NCBI GenBank assembly: GCA_012931725.1
Contig: CM022951.1
Location: 77,912,953-77,976,952 of the forward strand
Source of the DNA: Litsea cubeba
Taxonomy: Eukaryota; Streptophyta; Magnoliopsida; Laurales; Lauraceae
Length of the DNA: 64,000 nt
Direction: 5' to 3'
Notes under the pieces: generated by a model
The model's database searches: none
What the model was told of the DNA's origin: nothing
The model's input: only the letters and a program-made list of their open reading frames with translations
Position numbers and translations under genes: made by a program
Shown here: positions 30,401 to 43,300 of the stretch, piece by piece
How positions within the stretch are numbered: the stretch's first letter is position 1
How the letters are laid out: each line of letters begins with the position of its first letter

Positions 30401-33400
30401 AGGAGCAACCCTATCTAACCCTTGATTAGCCAACACATCCACTAAATAATTTGCCAAATGATATGGTGGAAAACCACTTCACAAGTTAAATGGCAATCAG
30501 GTTTCTCCCTATGATATTATCTTGCATTACATTAATGGTATAGATTGAAAAAGAACAGAATATCAGTATTGAATCTTTTTCTTATTTAATTTTTTCCCAA
30601 AACATTTCTATATTAAAAAAATAAGGAATCGTATGATTAGAGATATCATTCTATTTGACCCCTCGACGATAAGCAACACAATTTTGATTTTCAAAACCTT
30701 GAACTGATCCTTCTTACAAATGGACAATAAAGAATATGTTTAAAAGACAGGTGCAACAATCTGCACTATGGGCATGTTTGCCAGTGATATAAATATCAGA
30801 CTCAGCCCCACTCAGCAGGGACCAGTTGGTGCGACTCGGCCGAGCAGGGGACGGAGGAAAAAAGACTGATAAAAAAAGTATAGTTTTCTATAATATTAGA
30901 TGGTTTTCCAAAAATTTTGGGGGGCCAATGTAAAAAAATGAAAATTTTCATAACACTAGGGGGTTTGCAAATTTTTGATGGGCCCAGAGAGAGAGTTTAG
31001 AAGAAATTGGCAAGCTGAGGGTTTGGGGTTCTTTTTTTTTTTGCAGGAAGAAGAAAGAAGCCGGAAGCTATTTTAGGCTTCAAACTTTTAACATAATATC
31101 TTTATTGTACTCTATAAATATCCAATTGTTTATCAATGAAGAACACAGAATCTGATCAACATGTAGTCCCCATTTTCTACAGTAGAAACACATTCCATTG
31201 TAGAAAACACATCACCACATCAGACAATAGAAACTGAAACTGTAGAAGATAAGATCTTCGGTAAAAGCTGATTAAATGTACCATTAATATATACACTTCC
31301 ACAAATATAATGAGGATTGGATTAACTAATACGAAGCATTTCTAACATCAATGGATCTGATAAATTTCACAAGATGTGGATTTGATGGGCACCCTTAATT
31401 ACGCAATCAAATGCCCCTTGATATTTTTAAGTATGTCTAATGAAGTTTATACTGCATCTTCAGAATCGATAAAGGTTCTAAAAAAAGAGACAGCAGGTCA
31501 AGAAAATGAGTATATCAATGTATTTTTACTGCACATTTGGATCTCCACAAGGAAAACTATAACAAAAAGTTAAGACCACTGGCAGAACTGGGGGCTCCCC
31601 CAAGGTCTTTATTTTTACATAGTGGCCCCCAAAGGAAAACTTCCTGGGTCCGCCCCTGATTAAGACACCATTATGTAATAGAATCAAGAAGCCACAACAC
31701 AGGTTAAATGGCAATACTGCAAGAACTACACAAATACATTAATATCCCAAGTTACCTGTCTTTCTGTCCCAAGAAACCCAGGCATCAAAAAGTCAAACAG
31801 TGACCATAGCTCCAAGACATTATTCTGCAATACAAATGCATAGTATATAATTAGCAAAGCCTTGTGCAAACTGAATCTCCAGTTGTAGAGTATGAAGGCT
31901 ACAAACCAACCTGAATTGGTGTCCCGCTAAGTATAAGCCGATGTTCAGCTTTCAATTGTTTCACCGCAAATGTAATTTTAGACTTTGAATTCTTTATAAT
32001 ATGACCCTCATCTAGAATGCAGTAATTCCAAGCGAGCTGTCTAAGACAATCAATATCTTTCCGGATGATATCATATGAAGTAATGATGACATTATACTTC
32101 TCAAACCGGTTACGGAGTGATGTGCGCTCCTGAGCAGAACCAACATACTGAAGAGGAGTCATTACAGAAGCGTCAATATACTTCTCTATTTCATAGGCCC
32201 AGTGTCCAACTAATGTTGATGGACAGATGATTAATGATAAAAGTTCCTTGCCACTGTCGGAAGCACGCCTCTCTGCAATGTCAGATGCCATAATCGCTGA
32301 TGCCTGGAGAGTTTTACCAAGTCCCATGTCATCACATAATATTCCATGAAGCTTGAACCGCCTCAAGAAAGATAACCAATTTATACCCTCTTGTTGGTAC
32401 CTAGAGGAAACCAACTAAATTGTAAGCACAAGAAACGCAACACTACAATGTTATAAGAAGTATAAGGTACAAGATGAGGCAGACAACACTCCTCTTTATT
32501 TTATTTTTGGGCCACGTTAAAAGTTAAGAGTTAGGAGCAAACAGGACCTCAAGCAATTCGATTTCAGGACCCTCCCATAATGCGAGAATGCCCCACCATC
32601 CTATGATACCCAGATACTTCAAAATAGGCAAGGTATCATGCCGTTTCATATAAGACACTTCACATTATATGTGTAAAACCAGTGTCCCAATCATATCCAT
32701 GGTGTGTCCTTGCTGTATCTGGGCATCATAGCTGGCATCGCACCAACTGGTTCTGCAGTATGATAATCAGTTTGAACATCCAATAGTTAAATAACAGTTC
32801 TGTAAGTACCTTCTTAGAGTAACTTTCAACTCAGTTGAGAGCTTGTAATCACTAATATGAGAATTATCAAGTAGTTGCTCTAGAAATTGTGCGTCTTCTG
32901 TATTTCTAGACAAGCTCTCACTCAATCCTACCGGAGGTGGGAGGCCCCTTGCCAACGGCAGAAGAGGAACAAGAGCAGCAAAGCTGTGTGTCACACTCTG
33001 TCTGACAGTATGATCACAATCACTCATACAACCAAGAAGAGGGACAACTAGTAAAGGAGCATATGGTACCAGTTCCACTCCCAATCCTTGGACAAGCAAA
33101 TTTACAAGCATACCAGCACCTTGTCTAGCATGAACAGAACCGGAGTCCCCCAGCATAGGAATTACCCTCTCAATCACAATTCCCATCACACTGGTTGTCA
33201 TTGTCTTGGCCATTGACGCAATACATCTTGAAGCAGCTAATCTAACAGCAAGATGGTGATGGCGCACACATTCAAAGATGCATGGAAGAAGAGTGAGTAA
33301 CTTGGGTTTTAACGTCTCATGCACCATAGGTGCAATAGAACGAACCACCTGCAAAACAGTAGAAATTTAAAATTTTGAGATTCAACACCAAATCAGCAAT

Positions 33401-36400
33401 ATGCATAAGCTAGATATACAAACACCAAATAGATTTTAGTAAGATAAACCAATTTTCCCACACTGACATCCCAGGTAACAGTGTTATACACATGTATTAA
33501 CATGACAATTTTTTACGCAGCTTCAAGAAGAGATTAGATACAAAATCTTAGAACTCATCTGAGTCCAAGTCGACTTGGCCATGGCCAAGTCACTTTGGAG
33601 ACAACTCGCCCAAGTCCCACTAAAGGGTTAGAAAACTCTAAATCCAACACTATCTCCATCTCTGATGTTGTGGGAGTTTAAATGACATCTCAAAAAGTAT
33701 CTCCTCAAAACCCCAAACCAAATCACTCAATCACCCTTCAAATGCCATCTAAAAAGCTCATATCTTCCCTTCATCTATCAAGCTCCCCACCTCCTCCAAA
33801 TTCACCACAATCCTCTGCAGCTCCACCAAAATCCCCTCTCCAAAGCCATCATTATTAGACCCTTCAAACCCATCTCTCTCAGATGGTCAGGTAGACGGGA
33901 GAGGTAGGTTTTTAAGTAAGCGTGATGAGGCCATGAGGGAGGTAGAGGTGGAAGTGGGGAGAGGAAGAGATGGTGGTGGAGGAAGAGAGAGGAGGACCAA
34001 ACTCGACCCCCTACTTGGCCGACATAGGAGATGTTGGGAAGCTCCACATCCCACATTGCCAAGTCCTAAGTTGGACAGGGCTTTATATACCCGTTTGGGC
34101 CTTCCACCTATCATCTTAAGCTTTTGGGTTGGTATATAGTATCTTATATGGTATCAGAGCGGGTTTCGATCCCGTCGTTCTTGTGTAACCCACGTGACTC
34201 TTGTCGTTCTTGTCTAACCCACGTGGCAAGCCCGTCCATGAAATCTGATGGGCCTGCACATGAGGGGGAGTGTTGGGAAGCCCCACATCCCACATCGCCA
34301 AAGTCCTAAGTTGGACGGGGCTTTATATACCTATTTGGGCCTTCTACCTATCAGCTTAAGCTTTTTTGAGTTGGTATATGGTATCTTACAGGAGAGTCAA
34401 CGTACATCTAGATTCTGCAAGGGCTGCTTCTCTTCTTAGCCTTTTGCAACAGTGTTTATCTAACCACAGAATAATTTTTTTCATTTCAAATATCATAATG
34501 TGATACCTTGATTAAAGGATGTTTGTCTAACCTACGAGGAGGAATACTTTGTGGGAAGGGAAGAGCAATAGAAGAAAATTTCATCCTTCGAAGTGAGGTG
34601 ATCAAGCCTAAAAAGTTAAGGGTTTGGGTTTGGAGGGATTTGGAAATTGGGAATTGAGCTATGTTGGTAAAGCGGTGGCAGAGATTTGTGGAAGAAAGAG
34701 AGGCTCTTTGGAAGAAAGATATTGGGTGCCCTAGTCAGTTCCTAAGTACCACATGTATATGGAGTTCTATTGCTTGGGATGAAATCTATTTGTGATACTG
34801 ATGGTGTTTTCATCATTTACTCTTTTCTTATTTTTGTTTTTTATACTTCTATTTAAAAAAAAAAAATAGACTTCATGGTATGATTTGCTTCGACCCCCAA
34901 GCACAATATTCTAATGTGATTATGATTAACAGAATATTTATATTGGCATCATTCATCAATTGATACTCTCAGGTCAAACTGTATGTTTAATAGAAAGATG
35001 AAGTTGTAGAGGGGAAAAAAACCTGTATGTTGTTTATCAAGGCCTGGTGATCTTTAACACTGCCAAGTGCTTCAGTCATTTTCTGTTCATCTGTAACCAG
35101 AAGCCATTCAGAACTCACAGGCAGGAGAACCTCAGTAAGACAATCCCACAGTCTAGGAAGTTTATCAAATAACGATTCCCCAAATTTATCACACAAATGC
35201 TTCAGTGCGAGTTCTGATCCACGTCTGCTTATAAAGCCTTCAACCCTCGACCGGTCTTCACCAGAAGAGAGCATATGTACCTTTGTCTTCTGACTGCCTG
35301 AGCTTGTTGTAACTTTTCCAAAAGACAAAAGGTCCTGATCTTCAATAGTCTCCACGGAACTCAACAGCACAGCTTGAGGAGTCTCACAGGGGTCCATGCA
35401 TGTCAAACTGCAAAGGTTCTTAATTAACTTGTCATTTGGACCAGGTCTGCGAGTGACGCAATGACAGATAAGCTCAGCAAGTGCTTCTGCCGCCTGCTGT
35501 TGCAATATTTCCTCCTAAAGTAACAGTTTTAAGAAAATTTAGATGAATAATAACTCAAAATCAATGTGATATATCAACTTCTGAAATTAACCACCTGCTC
35601 TCTCCTGACAGCGGCCATCAAAGGCAAAATGATTGGATTTAGTCTGGCTGGTAACTCTGACATCCAGACAACAGCAGAAGCAATCAAGGCTGTGACAGTA
35701 ACATGCAAATTTCCCTGCAAACAATTTGGAAACAAAAAATACTTACTAATAAGAGGAGACCCTCTGAACTTTTTACATATGGCAAGATTTTATACACACA
35801 CACAGCCCTTTGTGGAACCCACTTAGGATGCATGCCAAACATGAGGATAGTTTGATGGTAAGGTCTTGTTGTGGATATGATTTTGGGTAAAAATCATCTC
35901 AAGCAGATTATATCATGACAACAGTTTCTTAAGTTACGTTTTTAAGAAATTTAATTCAACAGTGAGTATAATTCAGATTAGTGTCAAATTAGGGCAAGCG
36001 CCAATTCATTTGGGGTGGGGGTGGGTGGGGTGTTGTGGATTTATCACGGGGGGTTTCCCAAGTGGTGATAAAAAAGTTACCTCTCACGCAATCTGTGAGA
36101 GGTACCTCTTAGCATAAGGATATATACATATATAGGGACCCCCTTTGTTGAAATCATGAGCTCAATTTTTCAAAAGCTTGTCAGGCCCACTTGGGACTCC
36201 ACGTGGCAATGGGGCCAGGGGAGATCAAAACATTTCCCCTCCCCCTACCTATGTATATTGATGGAGTCTCGGATGATCCTAACCACAACAGCCCACAAGT
36301 TTTCACCATCCGAAATGAGTAAACTGTTAATCCAATGGTCAAGTCCATTTCGGTGGGTGCAAAACCCTAGGATCGGTGACTATCAGGGGGGTTCCCTATT

Positions 36401-39400
36401 TTATGGTCCACTCAGATGGATCATAAGAGAAGCCTCACTAGGTGTTCTGCACAAGCTTGAGGATTACCCTAATAGGGGCCTCCTCTGCTAAGCCCATGAG
36501 CTCAAATTTTCAAACGCTTGTGGGGCCTACCTGGGACCCCGCTTTGGGGGCGGGGGCACTATGAGGTGTACACTGAAACACCATGCACACCATGTGCACT
36601 GGATAATTTTCGTGTGTGTTAAGTATGGGCAATGTTCTCCGACGAGTAGACTACATACTTCTCATTTGCACACCAGCTCAAGACAGCAAATCAAGACCAC
36701 ATGTGATATATTCACATGTGTACGAATCGTGTTCAACATCCCATGTGCTCTTCTATAAAGGCACAGAGTCAACAGTTTTGATACAATAACTGTACTATTT
36801 ATTTTAATTCCTCTTTCATTAGATTAAATAGTTGTAAAATCATTGAGTGGATTCCAAAGGAATTCCAATATATAAAAAACAGTGGACCCATGTAATAGTA
36901 CACTGAATTTTCCCAAATTCTATCCTTTTTATCTTGCAATTTTTTCTATTGCGAAGTTTATTATGGCATCAGAGCTTAGTGTTTTTTTTTTTTTAATCAT
37001 TCAATTGTTGTAGTATTCTAAACTAAGGATTTCTGAATCGTTGGTTTGCTCATGCCTATCGACTCCAACAGAAGGGTATCGACTTCATCATGTTTCTGAA
37101 TGGAAATTTTCAAATAAGGCCTTAAGTTTTTGCCATATTTCAAAAAAGATTGTATAGTATATTATGGTATCAGAGCTTAGGTTTTCTTTTTTTTTTTATC
37201 ATTCAATTGTTTTAGTATTCTAAACTAAGGATTTCTGTATCCTTGGTTTGTTCATGCCCATCGACTCCAACAAAAGGGTATCGACTTCATCATGTTTCTG
37301 AAGGGAAATTTTCAAATCAGGCCTTAAGTTTTTGCCATATTTCAAAATAGGACATTAGTTTGGAGACTTTCCAGATTTGGGCCTAAGTTTTTCAATAAGT
37401 TTTCAATTAAGGACAACCGGTCATTTAAATGTGTTTTCGGCGACTTTTCTTCAAGTTTTTAGAAATACCCAAATTACCCTTCATTGAAATAAAACCCTCG
37501 TGCAGTTTCTCCATCTTTTGCACTTTTCCTTCATCTTCACCGGTGTCCTCATGGTGATCGACAACAACCGGTGTCTCCACGGAGATCAGTGGCATGTAGT
37601 GGCTGCGGGAAGCATGACATGACTATAAATGAAGGACAATTTGCGTGTTATAAAAAAATGAGGAAAAAAGTCGCCAAAAAACACCTTTAAATAGTTAGAT
37701 GTCCTTAATTGAAAACTTATTGGAAAACTTAGGCTCTAATTTGAAAAGTTTAAAAACTTTTGTCCTTTTTTAAAATAGGGATAAAACTTAGTCCTTATTT
37801 GAAAATTTTCCTGTTTCTGAATCTGGATTCAGCAGAGGTCTATCAAAACCACTCCTCCAGATCATTCCGATTTATAAATCTCTCTGAGATCAGAAGATAA
37901 GATGCATTCGTGCGATCATCAAACCTCAGACGGCATTGCCCTACCTGTGCGTTCGTGCAATCATCATGTGGGCCCCACTTCTGCATATCCAATCAAGACA
38001 AGATTTCATCTCCATGCTCACCAGGATATTCTGAGATTTATTGGTATTTTTTGGAAATTTTTTAAAGATCCGGAAGGTTGGTTTTCTACACGTATCTGTG
38101 TTGACAGTTGACAACTAGTTGAAACTGTTTTTTATCAAACTGCTGGATCTCTCAATCTATCGGTCTGATCACACTGAGATTTCATATACAAGTGTGGAAA
38201 TACCCTATGAACAATATCTGCAAGGCTGATTTGTGATCAGGAGATTCAGAACTTGGATTTTCGGCACTCTACTTCTGAGAAATAGGATCGGCAATCCCTT
38301 GTTTTCAACTATCTACAGATTTTTGGTCTTTTTTATCTTTTTCTTCAGGGACTGTTTTTTTTTTTTTTTTTATCAGTGAATAGGATCCGTTATTAATATA
38401 ACACTATCATGGACAAAAACGAGGTCATTTCAATCAAATTAAATGGCAACTGCACTTGATGATCGTTTCATTTAAAATATTTTGTTACAGGCAAAGGTCT
38501 AGCAGGCTATCTCAATGGTACTGTAAAGGAGGCGGAAGATAAAAAATGGGATCAAAACAATGCTACGGTCATAACATGGATTCATAGCTCCATCGATCCG
38601 CCCTACAGGCCTTTGAAAAAGCCTCTGACATGTGGCCGCACCTATGAAAGCTTTATCATCAAGTTAATAAAGCTCGGAAATTTTTCTTAGATATTGTATT
38701 GGCCAGATAAAGTCAAGGGGACAGGTCTGTATAGGAATATTACAATGGATTCCTAGTAGCTACGGTTAGGAAAGAGGCCAAACCTGATGTTATCGAGATC
38801 CTTGAAGAATCTCACACTAGCCAGCTTTTTATGAACCTTCATCCAGAATGAGTCTGTTCAATCTGCTCTGACGAACTCTAGGTATCTCCCCGTTTGGATA
38901 TTTCTGTTCAGGAGGTTCTCAGAGAAGAGACTCGGGTCCAGTCATGGCATGGTATCTCTGAGAAACTCAAGGCCTTTATTGCTGGCAAATCTGCAGAAGC
39001 AGCCTTTTTTACTCCAAAAGGACAGTGTTTTGAATGCAGGGGTTATGGGCATGTTGCCCATTACTGTAAAAAGAAAAATTACTGTAACTATTGTAAGAAG
39101 AATTGTCATATGATCTCTGAATGCCGTCATCATCCCCAGCAAACTCAATAGAAGAACGAGCAGCCTTGACAAAAGAATTGGACTGCTCTCCAGGCACAAG
39201 TGAATGATGAAGCTGCCTCTTCCACTGAAATGAATATCACCCCCAATCAGATTCACAATATGAATTCATTTAATGAATCTATTGCCTCGGCTTTTTCGTC
39301 AATGGGTATCACTGGTCAGCCATCTCATACCGTTCTCTCTACCTTTTCTTCTTCCCCTCTTACTTGGTCTATTGATTTTGGGGCTTCTAACCATATGACA

Positions 39401-40333
39401 TCCGCTGCCCATTCTTTAAAGGACCTTGTACCTTATGCTGAACATGAACAAATCATGGCTTCCAATGGACAAACCCTATCAATTTTCCAGCATAGGCTTC
39501 ATTGGGCTTTCCACTCCTCAGAATCAATCTCGTAAACTTTCTAAAGCTTTCTTTGTGCCTCGCATATTTGCAAATTTGGTTTCTGTTGGACAATTACTCG
39601 AAAATTAATGTTCTGTAATTTTTTCTTCCTCTGGATGAGTCATACAGGAACAGCACTGAGAAGATGATCGGAAAGAGGAGTAAACAGGGGCGGCTGTTCA
39701 TGCTGGATTATGGACTAGGCTCCTTTTTCAATTCTTCGTTGTTCAGAAATAAAGTTTGGACCCTTTGGCATCAGCGATTGGGTCATTTGAATAATGAACG
39801 TTTATTAAATTTGTTTAAGTGTGGAATTTTGGACTCTACTTTATCTAATGTATTATGTCTTCTACTCTTTTACATTCAAAATACAATTTGTGTTGTTTAA
39901 GAGTCACATTCTGCCTTTTCCCAGTCATAACTCAAGGGTGTCTTCTACTCTTTTACATTCAAAATGCAATTCGTGGTGTTTAAGAGTCACATTTTTCCTT
40001 TTTCTAGTCATAATTCAAGGGCATCTGCTTCTTTTGATATTATTCATAGTGATGTATGGGGTACTGCACCTAGACTTGGATTCAAGTATTATGTTACTTT
40101 TATTGATGATCACACACGGTACACTTGCATCTATTTTCTTTGTAAAAAATCTGAAGTTTTTCAAACTTTTCAGAAATTTTATAATCTCATTAAAACTCAG
40201 TTTGTCAAGTCTATTAAAATTCTCAGATCTGATTTAGGGGGAGAATGCACTTCCACTGAATTCTCTTCCTTTTTTATCAAATAATGGGATTCAACATTAA
40301 AAAAAATCTTGTCCTTGAACCCCACAACAAAAT

Positions 40334-40366
<33 letters not shown>

Positions 40367-43300
40367 CTGAAAGGAAAAACAGGCATCTCTTAGAAACCTT
40401 ACGTTCAAGGATCAAAATAGCGGTTGCGGCAGACGTAGCGGCCAATAGCCAAACGCTATGTAGCGGGCGATACATAACGATGTAGAGGTGTGAATTTTTT
40501 AAGTGATCAAAAGAAATGAATCTAGTATAACAACCAATCTTGTGTTTTTTAAGTGATTTGAGACCATATAAGGGTAGAGTCAACTTTAGGAAAGGCCATT
40601 GAGGAGAAGAAATAGGAAAAACAATGTGTAAAATTAAAACCAATTGGCTCTACTACGTTTTAGACCGCAACGCCGTTATTTTCAAAATAGCGTAGCGGCC
40701 TCGACCGCTACGGCCGATAATGCGGCCGCTACGTATTTTGAACCATGCTTATGTTCAATTCTGATTGATTCTACAGTTCCTCAAACTTTTTGGTTTGAAG
40801 CTGCTCATACAGTAGTACATTTAATTAATAGACTTTCAACAAAAAAATTAGCAAACAAGTTCCCATTTGAAATTCTATTTGGTCGTGTTCCTTTGTACTC
40901 TCATCTAAGAGTTTTCAGTTGCCTGTGCTTTGTTCATCTCGACCCAAATGAGAGGGACAAACTTTCCGCTCAATCCGTAAAGTGTGTTGTTCTTGGTTAT
41001 AGCATAAAGGTTACGTCTATTATGATCCTGTGGCGCATCGTATTCATATTTCTCGGAACATTGTGTTTCATGAACATATTCCTTTTTATCTTCTATTTCC
41101 CACCTGCAAAAATAATGGATGCATCTTTTCTTCCTTCGTTCCTTTGCAAACCCTTTCATTGGCTCATTTGAAGGTCTATGTTCGTCATTAGGAGATACAT
41201 CCTACTATTACACCCGCGCCTACGCCTACGCCTTCGCCGCTGCTAGATCCTGATCCCAATCCTTATCAGGTACATCTTCTACATCCACAATAATACGTCG
41301 ATACACTCGTATATCTAAGCCTCCTTACAGATATGGTTTCCAAGCATTATTCTCCACTTCAGATTCTGTCTCCATTCCTTCACCTCTTTTTTACAGGTAG
41401 CCAAGAAAACATGTTGGCAAAAGGCTATGGCTGAAGAATCACTAGCTCTTGAAGTGAGTCGTACATGGCATTTGGTTCCACAACCAAAATTAGGATCCAT
41501 TATTGGCAGTAAGTGGGTGTACACTATTAAGGCCAAATCCGATGGAACTCTTGATTGGTACAAAGCAAGATTGGTTGCCCAAGGCTACAAACAAAAACAT
41601 GGATTGATTATGAGGAGACTTTTTGCTCCTATAGATAAAATGATAGCCGTCCGAACCTTGTTGAGTATTGCTGCAATCCGAAATTGGGCAATTATGACAA
41701 ATGGATGTCACATGGAGAATTGCATGAAACTGTTTAAATGAAGCCTCCATATGGATATAAATGTCCTCCCAACATGGTCTATCTATTGAAGAAATCTATA
41801 TATGGGCTTAAACAAGCTCTATGCGCTTGGTTTGACAAGTTCCACCAAGCTATTCTCAAAGCTCATTTTCATCAAAGCCATTGTGCTCGTTCTCTTTTTA
41901 TTTGGCATTGTTCTCGAGGGTGCACCATTCTGCTGGTATATGTTGATGATATTATCAGTGGAAATGACTCTGTTGGTACAGCTACTCTCAAGAGGTACTT
42001 TATGAAGCAATTTAAAATGAAGGATCTTGGAATACTCACTTATTTCCTACGCCTTAAGATTACTCGTTCTCACGGCATCCATGTTCATCAATGCAAATAT
42101 TCTGAAGATCTCCTTTTTCAAAATGGTTTTTCTGAAGGTAGATCTGCAGATGCTCCTATGGAAATCAATGTCAAACTACAAAAAGAGGATGGTGAGGTAT
42201 TGTCTGACGTGACCATGTATCGACGTCTTGCTGGAAGTTTACTCTAACTAACTATGACTCGGCCAAATATTGCATATGCCATTCAAGTTCTTAGCGAGTT
42301 TGTTGCATCTCAGTGTTGTTCATCGTCTTCTTCATTATATCTGAGGAACAATTGATAGAGGCATTTTCTATTCTTCCACATCATCATCCCATCTCCACGG
42401 ATATGTAGCTGACGGTTGGCGGAGTGTCTTGACACCAGACATTTCACTACAGGTGGTGTATGTTTTCTGGGATGTCTACTATCTCATGGAAGTGTCTGAA
42501 ACAACCTACAGTTTCCAAATCATCCACTGAGGCTAAATTCAGAGCCATGTCTTCAGCATAAAGTGAAATTATTTGGCTTCGCCGTCTTCTTCATGATTTT
42601 CAGCGCCAGTCTTTGTGGATAATACTAGTGCTATTCGAATTGCACACAATTCGGTGTTTCATGAGCGGACCAAACATATTGAAGTAGATTGCCATTTTAT
42701 TCGTGAAAAGATAATGTCCAAGACTGCATCTTCCTCATATCAATCAGTTGCAAGATCTCTTTCATAAAAGCCATATAAAGATCTAGACATAAATTACTGG
42801 TATCCAAATTGATGCTCCGGTCACCTACGTATCAATTTGAGGGGGAGTGAAAAGACAGCAAACCAAGACCACACGTGACATATTCACATGTACGAGAGAA
42901 TCTTGTTCAAAATCCCACGTGCACTTCTAGAAAAGCATAGAGTCAGCAGTTTTGATATAATACTTGAACTATTTATTTTAATTCCTTTCATTAGATTAAA
43001 TTGCTATAACATCAATGATTAAATTCCAAAGGAATTCCTATATAAAACATAGTCGACCCATGCAATGGGTACACTAAATTTTCCCAAATACTATCATTTT
43101 TATCTTGCAATTTCTGATATTGCATAGTCTATTAATTAATGGGAGTGAGGTACATGGAAAGGTCTCCTTATAGATAAGGGTCAACAAAAAAAAGAAAAAA
43201 ACAAAGCAGCTCCATCAAATCATCCTAGCCCTTGATTTAATAGCCATAAATTTAGCGGTCTTTTAACCACAAATTTCTTTGAGATTTAATCCAACAATGG

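Larger units (their letters stand above)
36676..43134 (+). mobile_element. Degenerate Ty1/copia retrotransposon in a BTAF1 intron
   Basis: LTRs lie at about 36676-36963 and 42848-43134, similar in length but clearly diverged (many substitutions and small indels), so this is an old copy. TGGCATCAGAGC (36964-36975) is a one-mismatch initiator-tRNA primer site. GAGGGGGAG before 42848 is the polypurine tract. Coding remains appear in order: gag zinc knuckles (CFECRGYGHVAHYC and CNYCKKNCHMISEC, about 39025-39130), protease (IDFGASNHMT, where the usual DSG is DFG, about 39371), GAG-pre-integrase (WHQRLGHLNNERL), integrase (HSDVWG, RSDLGGE), RT (YGLKQALCAWFDKF, YVDDI near 41940) and broken RNase H. 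Stops and frame changes occur throughout. It is split by a MITE at 40408 and carries a 33-G run at 40334. Confidence 0.93.

Noticed and set aside
29492..31660. Facing hAT-like ends (AGGCGGACCCA near 29496, CTGGGTCCGCCCCTG near 31643) as one 2.2-kb element
   Set aside because: The flanking 8 bases do not match and the interior shows nothing consistent. They may be remains of two different elements.
34149..34160. TGGTATCAGAGC as part of an initiator tRNA gene
   Set aside because: Only the 12-base primer-site complement is present, directly after an LTR. The same applies at 57660 and 37165. No tRNA cloverleaf surrounds any of them.
36676..43134. Old copia element as a source of functional protein
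   Set aside because: It has multiple stops and shifts in gag, integrase and RNase H, a changed protease active site, a MITE and a G33 run.
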